Source: Helianthus annuus (lineage: Eukaryota > Streptophyta > Magnoliopsida > Asterales > Asteraceae). From it: a DNA stretch of 64,000 bases. The DNA lies in assembly GCF_002127325.2 (NCBI RefSeq), contig NC_035435.2, forward strand, positions 122,073,127 to 122,137,126, written 5' to 3'. A model generated the notes under the pieces. The model had not been told where the DNA came from. It did no database searches and saw only the letters and a program-made list of their open reading frames with translations. The first letter of the stretch is position 1. Each line of letters starts with the position of its first letter. Below, piece after piece: positions 46,780-57,265 of this stretch. The position numbers and the translations under genes were made by a program.

Positions 46780-49633
46780 TACAGAGCTTTCTTGGCCAAC
46801 ATCGTAGTAGTAGAGAAGGAAAAGAAAAGGAAGACCGAGATCAGAGACGTCCCAGTGGTCCGTGAATTTGCTCAGGTGTTCCCTGATGATCTTCCTGGAT
46901 TACCGCCTAGTCGTGATATCGACTTCCACATCGACCTCATTCCTGGAGCTAACCCCGTATCCAAAGCCCCATATCGACTCGCGCCATCCGAAATGCGGGA
47001 ACTCTCGAACCAACTCCAGGAGTTACTTGAAAAAGGCTTTATTCGCCCGAGCACCTCTCCTTGGGGCGCACCAGTCCTTTTCGTCAAAAAGAAGGATGGG
47101 TCGTTCAGGATGTGTATCGACTATTGGGAATTGAATAAGTTGACCATCAAGAACCGTTACCCTCTACCTCGCATCGACGATTTGTTTGATCAGCTACAAG
47201 GTGCTACGTGTTTCTCGAAGATCGATCTACGTTCAGGCTATCATCAGTTGCGTATTCAGGAAGAAGATATACCCAAGACCGCTTTTCGCACTCGTTACAG
47301 CCACTATGAGTTCGTTGTTATGCCTTTTGGTTTAACCAACGCACCCGCGGTTTTCATGGATCTGATGAATCGTGTGTTTAAGCCGTATCTTGACCGTTTT
47401 GTTATCGTATTCATCGACGATGTATTGATTTATTCCAAATCGAAAGCCGAACATGCGCAACATCTACGTTTGGTTCTCGAGTTACTCCAGGGGAACCAAC
47501 TCTATGCCAAGTTCTCTAAGTGCAAATTCTGGTTAGAAGAGGTTCAGTTTCTGGGTCACATCGTGAATAGTCAAGGTATCCATGTCGACCCTGCGAAGAT
47601 TGAAGCAGTTAAGAGTTGGATTATGCCAAAGAACCCGTCTGAAGTCCGTTCTTTTCTCGCATTAGCGGGCTATTATCGATGATTTATCGAAGGATTCTCC
47701 AAGATCGTTGTGCCGCTTACCGCTCTTACGCATAAAGACAGGTCTTTTGTTTGGGGAACCGAACAAGAGTCTGCTTTCCAAACTCTCAAGCATAAGCTTT
47801 GCAATGCTCCCGTTCTCTCATTGCCCGATGGGAACGACGATTTCATTGTCTACTGTGATGCTTCCAACCTTGGCCTTGGTTGTGTCCTCATGCAACGAGA
47901 AAAAAGTTATAGCTTACGCTTCTCGACAGCTCAAAATCCACGAGAAGAACTACACAACCCATGATCTCGAGCTAGGCGCGGTTGTCTTTGCATTAAAGAT
48001 ATGGCGACACTATCTGTATGGTACCAAGTGTACGATCTTCACCGATCACAGGAGTTTACAGCACATCTTTAATCAAAGAGAGCTCAATATGCGTCAACGC
48101 CGATGGGTAGAACTCCTCAACGATTACGACTGCGAGATTCGTTATCACCCAGGCAAGGCAAATGTCGTTACGACTCAGTATTCGTAATACCCAAGCCCAA
48201 TATGATCTCGAAACCCTCATCCGCGAAGCCCAACATGCTTGCTTTAATGAACGCACCTTGAAGAAGGAGAGAATCTATCACGATGGAGCTCAACTTGTAA
48301 GCAAATCGAATGGGATCTTCTATTTTCTGGATCAAATTTGGATCCCTAAGCGGACCGAATTACGAAAGATTTTAATGGATGAAGCCCACAAATCTCGGTA
48401 TTCTATTCATCCCGGTGCCGATAAAATGTACCAGGATATTCGTTACAAGTACTGGTGGCCGGGTATGAAAAGGGATATCGCCCTCTATGTCGGAAGATGC
48501 CTGACTTGTGCAAGGGTCAAGGCTGAACATCAAAGGCCCTCTGGCTTACTCGAACAACTGCCAGTTCCTATATGGAAGTGGGAGAGCATAGCTATGGATT
48601 TCATAACCAAGCTTCCACCCACGTCGTCAGGTCACGACAGCATTTGGGTTGTCGTTGATCGTTTGACCAAATCAGCCCACTTTTTGCCAATACGAGAAGA
48701 CTACAAGGTAGAGCGATTAGCCCGAATCTACACCGACGAGATCATTTGTAATCATGGTACACCTCGTGACATCATCTCTGACCGTGATGCTCGGTTTACG
48801 TCGCGATTGTGGGAAACGTTTCAAGCCGCTCTCGGTACGTCGCTTAATCTAAGTACCGCATTCCATCCTCAATCCAACGGACAGACTAAAAGAACGATCC
48901 GTACTCTTGAAGACATGCTCCGTGCGTGTGTCATAGACTTCGGTGGTAATTGGAACAAATACCTGCCGTTAGTCGAATTCTTGTACAATAACAGTTATCA
49001 TACCAGCATCCAAATGGCACCATTCGAGTCCCTATAAGGAAGGAGATGTCAATCGCCTATTGTATGGCACGAGATCGGTCACTCGCAATTAACCGGTCCG
49101 GAGCTATTACAAGAAACCACTGACAAAGTCCTCCAGATCCGAGACAACTTGTTGAAAGCTCGAAGTAGATAGAAAAGTTACGCCGATAGAAGACGCAAGC
49201 CCCTGGAATTTGACGTTGGCGACTATGTACTCCTAAAGGTATCACCTTGGAACGGTGTGGTCAGATTCGGCAAGAAATGGAAACTAGCGCCTCGATATGT
49301 TGGACCTTTTAAGATTCTGGAGAGGATCGAAAAAGTCGCCTACAGACTCGAACTACCGGAGGAACTTAGTAACGTCCACCCGACTTTCCATGTGTCAAAC
49401 CTCCGAAAATGCCTGGCTGAGCATGATTTGATTGTACCTCTCGATGACCTTCAGATAACAAAACGCTACACTTCGTGGAGAAGCCTGTCAAAATCATGGA
49501 CCGCCAAACCAAGCAACTCAGGCGCTCGCGCATTCCTATTGTGAAAGTCCGATGGGAAGGCAAACGAGGCGCATAGTTCACTTGGGAACTCGAAAGCGAC
49601 ATGAAGGCGAAGTACCCGCAGTTATTCAAGTGA
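46780..49633 (+). pseudogene. Element C pol (RT, RNase H, integrase, chromodomain-like tail), broken
   Basis: The same frame continues after the TAA: RT with [10 protein letters not shown] and [13 protein letters not shown] 47680-47682 replaces Arg in GYYRR. A one-base insertion in an A-run near 47904 shifts RNase H, a deletion near 48170 removes about 27 bases relative to C', and integrase ([31 protein letters not shown]) ends at TAA 49035-49037 and TAG 49170-49172. A two-base deletion lies near 49459, then TAG 49574-49576, and the natural stop is at 49631-49633. It is inactive. Confidence 0.88.
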
Positions 49634-49725
49634 AAGTCTAGAGAGAGAAAGTTCTCAGCGTGATTCACGGTGATGTACAACTTTCAGCCTAATTTCGGGA
49701 CGAAATTCCCTAAACAAGGGGAGGC

Positions 49726-52517
49726 TGTAACACCCCGTGTTATCGAATGCCAAAGTCAAAGTCAAAGTCAAGATTGACTCCTTTGACCATAGTTAGTCTA
49801 TTTTATGTTTGCCATTACGTTAGTTGTATTATGTGGAGTAAGTGTTATCAATCAAAGTAATCGAATGTTCAAATCAATGCGAAACGCTAAACGACTGTGA
49901 ATAGTAGGAAGTAACAAAGCGATAAAGTCAATTAATCAATAATCGAGCTAATCTAATCGTCATCGAACTCGAGACTCGAAATACGCGAATTCTGGTGTTA
50001 CTATACGTGAATGTGTGCCTTATGTGTTACTTGTGCATGTTTACTTTATGTTATGTGTGGTAATCAATCGAAACCCGAATCGAAACTCGAAACTCAATCG
50101 AACTCAATCAAGATCGAATTATGATAATTGGTGGCGAAAGGACAGCGCGAGACATATGTGATTGTATGTTAGATATAGTGGTTGGGATTAAAAGTAATTT
50201 GAATAGGAAACTGTATTGTATTCTCATCAATCGCAATCGAAATTGAAATATCAAAAATCGTCGCATCGAACGCTCGAATCAGGCAGCTGAACGATCAGGC
50301 TCCCAGCCGATCGAACAGCCCAGCCGATCGGACTGCTGTCCGATCGTACAGGCTGTCCGATCGGGGTGCCTGACCGATCGGCCAGCCCTTTCCTCTTTTG
50401 GAAGCCTATAAATACCCCTTGTCACTTTCAAACTTTCTACTTTTGGAAACCTCTGACCGACCAGCTCGTGCTCCCCTCCTTTTCTCAGATTCCTTCCGAT
50501 TCCGGTAAGATTTCATCCTAAATCTTGTACTTTCTTGATCTATACACACTCCTACACCTTTCTATCTTACAAATCTTACTTTTTAACCGTGAAATCATCA
50601 AGATTCAAGTGTTCAAGGATGATGTCATCATGGTGTTCTTGAGGAACTCCATGTTTTGGCTCCAATCCATCAAGAATCACTTGGATCTAGCCGATTTCCA
50701 CATAAATAAACAAAGATCTATCATAGATCTAAACATTTACACAGTGAAAAGGATTGAAAGGATGTTTTTCCAACTTTCTTTCAACTCTTTTACACTCAAT
50801 GCCTTCCAACCGGTAGAAACGGAGTTTGAACCGACTCACTTATCATCCTAGTAGTTGTGCGGTTCAAGATTCGGGTTCTATCCACGAGGTTCACCGATTT
50901 CGGGTTAAACGTTAAACTCCGTTTTGAATAGTTCGCCAGCCGGATTTGGGTGATTCCTGTCCAAGCTGGAGAAACAAGTAAGAACGAGGGTTCTGTGGTT
51001 CAACTCGTTGTCAAAGTACCTCGATATAACGACAAACAATCAAAACAGCCAAGTGTTAGACGAACAAATCGACCAGGTCAGGAAGCTGACCGAACGGACA
51101 GCCCAGCCGATCGGATAAGCCAGCCGATCGACCAGGCCAATCGATCGGCTAGCACATGGCCCCACACTTTAACAGATTCATGAAGTCTAGTATTGAACGA
51201 AGTGTTGTTCGATCGGACTACGGTCTGATTTGAATACTCTTCGGATCATGAGATACAATGCTTCAACACTTAATCGATTTTCAACTTGTTCAACACGTTG
51301 GAGTGCCACCCGATCGGTCGAACCGTCCGACAAGGTGACACCCTGATAAGAACTTGTTGTTGAAGTACCTAACCGATCGGTTAAGCCGGCCGATCGAACG
51401 GTCCGTTTGATCGATCGACCTGAAAGGTAAGGATACTCCCATGTTTTCAAATACTACAACGAAAACCTCAAAAGGTCAAACCATCATACACAAACACATC
51501 CTTCTCAAAGGAAGAAACAAGCCACTCGAGCAGTCCATCCGATCGGCCTATTGATCGACCAGACAGACTGTCCGAACGGACTGGTTAACCGAACGATCAA
51601 GCCGTCCGATCGGACCTACCGTCCGATCGACCAGGCTGTTCGACCCTCCAACACTTGTTTACGTTTTACGCGTTGCTTATCGTTATGCTATCGAACTATT
51701 CAGGCTAACCCTACTCTCATGTGCTCCCTTCAATCCATCAATCACTGTGAGTATACTCGAACCCTTTTTGCTTTAGCACTTTTGGGTGTTACATACATTA
51801 CTTATTCTAAATCACAATCGAAGACACTACTCAATTATTTCAAGCGCTAACCGTTACCGCATGTATTACGTGACTAAATGAATGCTTGTTGTTATGTTTA
51901 CACGTGGAATGCTGTCTACCTGCCTTAACGACGATAGTACTATTGTGTGGACTCAGCACCCGTTCACACGGGGGTTGTTAAGGACCATTACTTGCATGGA
52001 TTACGGTGGTAATCATGTATTGCGAACTGCCTCGGGCAGTCAACCTGCAGTCATTGGTATCGATAGATCCATGTCGATAATTAACATGCTTCGTTTTCCT
52101 CTGTGTACGTGTTGGTTATGCGTAAACTATTTCGAACTCTATTATGCTATTATCAAACTTGTATGCTCACCTTTATATTTTATGTATTAACTTTATTTTA
52201 ACGTATGTGACATACAATTAGGATGCTTATCTGCTAGGAAGGCGAGCTTAGAATAAGTGTCTAGAGCATAGTTGTCTGTAGATCTTGCAGATCGAGTCTC
52301 TAGAAGCATTTGAACAATTTTTATATTTAAAATCTGAGTTGTCGGAACAGAATATTTGACTTGATGTTATCTGTAATAATTTGTTTGCTATTTAAGGTAC
52401 GGTATGGGACGTATTGTATAAATTGAATAGTAATAATAATTGTTACGGAAACTTCTGGACAATATGTTTCACTCAATGCCATGCCCCGATGATTCCGCCA
52501 TCGGTTGGGGTGTGACA
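49726..52517 (+). repeat. Element C 3' LTR, 2.8 kb
   Basis: TGTAACACCCC to GGGTGTGACA, preceded by a purine tract (aaacaaggggaggc). It carries the same TATA, donor-like site (GT at 50505) and CCGATCGG clusters as the 5' copy. It lacks one stretch of the second cluster near 51085 (an adjacent gatcggactgactgtccgaac run is absent). Confidence 0.92.
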
Positions 52518-53050
52518 TTCCGGCTTCTTGCTTCCAATTTCGTTATTTATTATGATTCTTATTGTTCTCACTCTTGCTAAGTGGGAGCTTCCGGATACCC
52601 ACGTCATCACATATATATTTATCTACTATAATAAAAGAAATCAAGTTTTGGACACGTGTCATTCATAGAAGGTATCATCAAATCTATACTTATCTTTTGT
52701 TAACTAAATAAATAAATAATAAATTAATATTAAATTTTATCATACTTTAATAAAATATTATCCTCAAATCCAAATTGTTAAATAAATATATTTTTAAAAC
52801 AAATACCTCTATTTCCTACTTAGCTTATTAAATAAATAAATAATAAATTAATATTAAACGTTATCCTATTTTATTAAAAATATAACTTTTTATATTAATT
52901 GGTATACAAAATTATATTTATTCAACTAGTGTAAAACGCGGGGTTTTTAAAAATATAACTTTTTTTATTATTTACTATACAAAGTTACATTTATATAACA
53001 CGTGTACTACACGAAGTTTTTAAAGATATATAACTTTTTATCATTTGCTT
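52518..53050. other. Helitron-like non-autonomous sequence and spacer
   Basis: From about 52622 the sequence reads tctactataataaaagaaat followed by gacacgtgtcatt, the usual opening of small plant Helitrons (family knowledge). Near 52925-53010 short hairpin-like cacgtgtactacacg words recur, as in Helitron 3' regions. I could not fix a CTRR end. No protein is encoded. Confidence 0.45.
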
Positions 53051-54400
53051 TGTATAACAACCCTAAACCGACACCCTCGAAATATTTTCGGCCTAAAATA
53101 TTTTAAAATATCCCAATATGTCCTAAAATACACCCCATACGCGAAAACGGACCCCGAATACCTTAAATATTATTAAAAATAATTAAAAATCAAATTTTTG
53201 GGTTTCTCGCGGGGTGCGTAGACCCCTTAGGGATCTTACGCGGGCCGCTAGAGATCGAAAGTACGGCGCAGCCCGGTGCTGCCACGTGACAGCCACACGT
53301 CGAAGCTAGCCGATGACCCGGATCACCTAAACCCTAACCGACCTAGTACGCGGGCCGCGTAGGCCCTGGTCTTATTTTACGCGGGCCGCGAGAAAAGCAA
53401 AATCAGGCCCTATAAATGGCGACGAAGGGCTTTAGTCCCAAATCGTTCATTCACTCGATCTCTCTCTCAATTTCTTAATAGTTGAAGTTATACTCGGGGA
53501 TAATACCCCCCCTAATAACGAGGTTCTACTCCGTTGTAAGTATTATTACCCCCGGATACGTATTAGATACTCTGCTCGATTGATCTAGGGTTCCATAACG
53601 GCTGTCGTGGTTCTGCCCGACGTAGTCGTTGGAATGCCGTCTCGGGGAGGGTATTGCTAATGTTAAAATGCATTATTATACTAACACGTGTGCATTTGTG
53701 TAATTTATAGATTATTCCTAGGAAATCCTTACTGATAACCTAAGAAAGCAATGTGAGTAATCTCCTTTTTGCAAATTGTTTTTACAAAACCTCACTTAAT
53801 TAATTATATATTAAATAGTTATTGAATATTTGTAAGGATACAATTATCGTCGGTATGTTGGGGTTTTGTATACAAAATTAGTTACTACCTTGCGAGTAAT
53901 AACTTTTCCACAAGTCGGGTTGACAGTACCGTGGGTGTTAATTGATATGACTTGGAAACAAATGTAATTGCGAGATCGCCCTCAATACTGTACAATGGTT
54001 TTTATTAAAACTTGATTGAACTGGGATTCACTCACCAATAATTCCCACTGACAAAATGTTTTTTAAACACGTTTCAGGTAACAAAATGTAAAAACCAAAT
54101 AGAAGCCAGCTGGACAGCATTGAAGGCTTGGAAAAGTGGCAATAAAGTTACCTAAAAGAAATAGATGTTTTTACTAAATAAAAATAGGATTTATTCCTAT
54201 GAAAATGTGTGTACTGAAAACTTGGGTTTTATCCCATGTGTTTAATATTATGAAAGTGTGGCATTTTACTCTGATAAAATATTTCCTAACTACAGTCCTG
54301 ATGTAAATTCCGCTGCCAAATTAAACAATACCAGATACCACCGAAACTGGCTGCGGCCGCCCGTTCCCATAATTGTTATAGGAGGACGGGGGTTGCGACA
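53051..54400 (+). repeat. Element E 5' LTR, about 1.35 kb
   Basis: Taken from TGTATAACAACCC (53051) to GGGTTGCGACA (54400), just before the PBS. It contains three ACGCGGGCCGC words (about 53238, 53349, 53380) and a degenerate fourth upstream (53208). TATA is at 53411, and a donor-like TT|GTAAGTATT at 53535/53536. The left border rests on the TG start only. Confidence 0.75.
53411..53417 (+). promoter_or_regulatory. Element E LTR TATA box
   Basis: TATAAAT about 20 bases after the last GCGGGCCGC word and 125 bases before the donor-like site. Confidence 0.6.
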
Positions 54401-54405
54401 GAAGG

Positions 54406-54417
54406 TGGTATCAGAGC
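54406..54417 (+). other. Element E primer-binding site
   Basis: TGGTATCAGAGC, five bases after the LTR end. Confidence 0.9.
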
Positions 54418-54549
54418 TAAGCCACTGATTCAGCCACAGAAGTGTTCTGCTGACACCAAAATTTAAATTGTTAGGAAACAAATTACGGGAATACGTGCAT
54501 AATTGTATTTTATTGTTATGTGTTATTTGACTATTTGTTAGTTTACAGT

Positions 54550-55410
54550 ATGAGCGACCATGGACCATCTGACGCGTACCGTCAATTGTCTGGTTCGGCT
54601 AGAAGCGAAGGTGCCTCTTCTCAGCCTGCCCTCTTGGGGTACTCTGTTGATACGGAAGAAGGAATATTCGTATTTAAGGCTCAAGCTGAAGAGCCATTTC
54701 CTCAGAAAAAGAGGGGATGGTTCAGTAGGGGAGCACATGAGCGTAGAAAGCGTATGAAAAAGTTACAAGAACAGAGAGCACTAGCCGCAGCCAAAAGAGA
54801 AACCGATGCATATGCCCAGGATATGCTTAATAGGGGTATAGCCAACATCCATATCTTAACAACCACTGCAGCTGACCCTAACCTGGAACAAATGCTAGCA
54901 CCCCAACCACAACCACTAATTCCTGACCAACCGATGGAGATAGAAAATCCTGAAAATCAAGTAGAAATGCATGATTTTAATCCGGAGGAAATACCTAGGG
55001 TACCCGCACCAAATCCCTTAGACCCAAATTACGACCCATGGTGGGACGACAATAGGGACTATGTGCAACGTTACCCCATTCTAGAAGACATGCCAATGCA
55101 GAACCTAGGAGCCTACCCAGAGTTAGACCCTCTAGATCCCTATTATGATAATGATGTATTCATTAGAGAGATTCTAGAAAATCCTTACCCATACCAGGCC
55201 CCTACACCTCCATACCAGGAACCCACACCCGAGATTCCGAACCCAGTCCTAGAACCTGCACCCCCAATGAGTGCAGAAAACGTACAAGAACTTAGGACAT
55301 TTGGTGAGGAAATCTTAGAGAATAGTGAACGAATGAGACAGGTGGGAGAGCGACTCGTCTTGAAGTACGACGAGCGCAATACGGATTTTTGGATGAATCC
55401 ATATCAGTAG
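54550..55410 (+). CDS. Element E extra ORF before gag, intact, 286 residues
   Basis: An acceptor-like TTTACAG (AG 54547-54548) lies one base before the ATG, which decides the start over the in-frame upstream Met at 54520. The protein has a basic helix (about 63-85, ERRKRMKKLQEQRALAAAKR), an acidic Pro/Asn/Asp/Tyr-rich middle (LDPNYDPWWDD, LDPLDPYYDND, tandem PYPYQAPTPPYQEPTPE) and a C-terminal amphipathic helix (about 245-276, LRTFGEEILENSERMRQVGE). No enzyme or zinc motif. It has no obvious sequence match to the extra ORF of element I, but the same place, composition and C-terminal helix. I do not recognise the family. Confidence 0.75.
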   Translation: MSDHGPSDAYRQLSGSARSEGASSQPALLGYSVDTEEGIFVFKAQAEEPFPQKKRGWFSRGAHERRKRMKKLQEQRALAAAKRETDAYAQDMLNRGIANIHILTTTAADPNLEQMLAPQPQPLIPDQPMEIENPENQVEMHDFNPEEIPRVPAPNPLDPNYDPWWDDNRDYVQRYPILEDMPMQNLGAYPELDPLDPYYDNDVFIREILENPYPYQAPTPPYQEPTPEIPNPVLEPAPPMSAENVQELRTFGEEILENSERMRQVGERLVLKYDERNTDFWMNPYQ

Positions 55411-55424
55411 AAGCGATGGTGGAG

Positions 55425-55429
55425 AAGGT

Positions 55430-55460
<31 letters not shown>

Positions 55461-55705
55461 TAATATATTAATAAAATATGTGTGTATGTGTATAAAAAAA
55501 TACGGATGCCTATTATTAGTAGTGTAATTTTAAATTTCAGTCGGTATTGTAATTTTAATTTCAGTACTGGTGTGTAATAGATGCATATTATATGAATAGA
55601 GTAAAGTCACAATGATCGACGCTTTTGACCAAAATGTGTGTCATGTGATTGGGTATATTCAATATTATTTGTGATATTAATATGTGGTAAATGTTTAAAA
55701 TTCAG
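55425..55705 (+). other. Spacer with (TAA)n microsatellite
   Basis: About ten ataata repeats at 55427-55460, then non-coding sequence ending in an acceptor-like aaaattcag directly before the gag ATG. Confidence 0.7.
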
Positions 55706-56284
55706 ATGGACAACGAAGTGAGTCAGGAAAACCATACTGTTAATATCCAGAACGACAACAACCTGAATAACAATAATCTGAATAACGAGAATCCGAACAA
55801 CAATAACAATGGAAATCAAGTGGATAATAGTGTCATCCAACACATAGTGGCACAAGGAATAATAGATGCAATACCATTTATTATCCAAACTGTTAAGGAA
55901 GCTGAAAATAAAAGTAAGCATAGCAGTAAGCGACCAACTGAACCAGAACACAGCGTAAACAGTGGACCCGTATTTCAGGTGCCCATTCCCAAAAGAAGAA
56001 GAACCATGCCATATGGTTGTTCTTATAAAGAATCCTGGTCCTGCAAACCAGTTGAATTCTCGGGCAATGAAGGACCCATTGCAGCTCTACGCTGGATAGA
56101 AAAGACTGAGGCTGTTCTGAAAGTAAGTAAATGTGCGGAAGAAGACAAAATAATGTTTGCCTCTAATCTGTTTAAGAACTCAGCCTTAGAATGGTGGAAC
56201 ACTATCCTCCAGTCAAGAAGAAGTGATAGGGTATACAACATGGAATGGGAGGTGTTTTGGTCAAAAATTACCGAAGCAATTAAG
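55706..56284 (+). pseudogene. Element E gag, truncated by element F
   Basis: ATG 55706 opens MDNEVSQENHT, then an Asn-rich low-complexity segment, a basic patch KRRRTMPYG and the gypsy gag core (ESWSCKPVEFSGNEGPIAAL, RWIEKTEAVLKVSKC, NSALEWWN). It stops being gag at 56284 after ITEAIK. There is no internal defect before that. The core resembles that of element I. Confidence 0.85.
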
Positions 56285-57006
56285 TGATCAAATTAGTTAA
56301 GTGAGGTAGTGTGCTAGAAATAAGTGTCGAAAAAATGTTAACCAGATTAATTGCAAAAACAGTTTCAGGATACGGCTCATGATATAGAGCTGTATCTGCG
56401 ATCAAACAATGAGCATAAAAGTAAAGGTTGACACGTGATGTACGAGGAAAGCCCTTGATCAATCTAGATCGCCGGCACAAAACCTCGGGAGCTGACAATC
56501 GCAGCTGCCTTGTTCTTCTATTACTTCAAATGTCAGGATATAGTGTAAGATGTAGTGCGGATCAACTAGGTGTTACAATGTAATTCGAGTACAAGTGTTT
56601 GTGGAGAGTGTTTGCTAGAAGCTAGAGAGCTAAAGTGTGCGAAAGAGTGAAGTGTAAAGTTCTGTGCCTTAATCTGATCCGCCCCATCTATTTATAGTAA
56701 AAGTAATATAACAAACTATCCTATTAAACCGGGATCCGGCGGATATTCCCCACTTGAACGTTGTAGACCTGGTCTTTCGGGTCCAACGTCTCTCAAACAA
56801 CTAATTCGCCCGAGTCTCTAGGAGAAGAAGCCCATCTGACCGTTAGTGACTTACAGCTTCCTACCTGCACGTGTATTATTTAGTGAACACCAGGATATCG
56901 CCCGGGATGTTACCAATATCCCGATCCAGTATCCTGATCACAAGTAAATAGTCAAAAGCAAGATATTAGTCAGGATATATATATGCTCAGAAAATGGCCC
57001 ATAACA
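56285..57006 (-). repeat. Element F 3' LTR (antisense), 722 bp
   Basis: On the minus strand it starts TGTTATGGGCC (57006) after a purine tract and ends TTTGATCA (56285). It is recognisably related to the LTR of G: both have a CCGAGGTTTT.TGCCGG segment and TGATCAAGGGCTTT.CCTCGTA, with substantial divergence. Confidence 0.85.
56689..56696 (-). promoter_or_regulatory. Element F LTR TATA box
   Basis: TATAAATA on the minus strand, followed by sequence that becomes the 5' end of the F transcript when present in its 5' LTR. Confidence 0.55.
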
Positions 57007-57020
57007 ATTGTCCCCAAATA
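57007..57020 (-). other. Element F polypurine tract
   Basis: Minus-strand TATTTGGGGACAAT directly before the LTR. Confidence 0.7.
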
Positions 57021-57265
57021 TATCTGTTGGTATACCAATCCAACGGATATATTTTAAAAATTCTATCTCATAAATCAAGGCAATTAAATCGAGACGATGG
57101 TCAAGATTACACCTTAACTTCCAACGCGCTTTTAACTCGATGGAGATTCACAACGCTCCTATATCTTCCCTCTTCTTGTTTGAAAAGCAGATATCTCCAA
57201 CGGAGTCTCCAGGTAATTCCCTACTTCTTATTCATTTCCTGTCAATCTCTTTTCCTTTACTTGCA

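Larger units (their letters stand above)
41164..52517 (+). mobile_element. Element C: chromodomain-type Ty3/gypsy retrotransposon, 11.35 kb
   Basis: LTRs 41164-43968 and 49726-52517, PBS, leader hairpins, gag-protease and pol. Its left LTR abuts the pol end of C' instead of a target duplication, so the pair form a tandem array. Pol carries several nonsense codons and frame breaks. The LTRs look very similar by eye. Confidence 0.92.
53051..56284 (+). mobile_element. Element E: Ty3/gypsy chromovirus, 5' part only
   Basis: 5' LTR, PBS, an extra ORF and the start of gag, then interruption at 56284 by element F. The rest, if present, lies beyond the window. The TTAAG before 56285 is the candidate target duplication of F. 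Confidence 0.8.
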
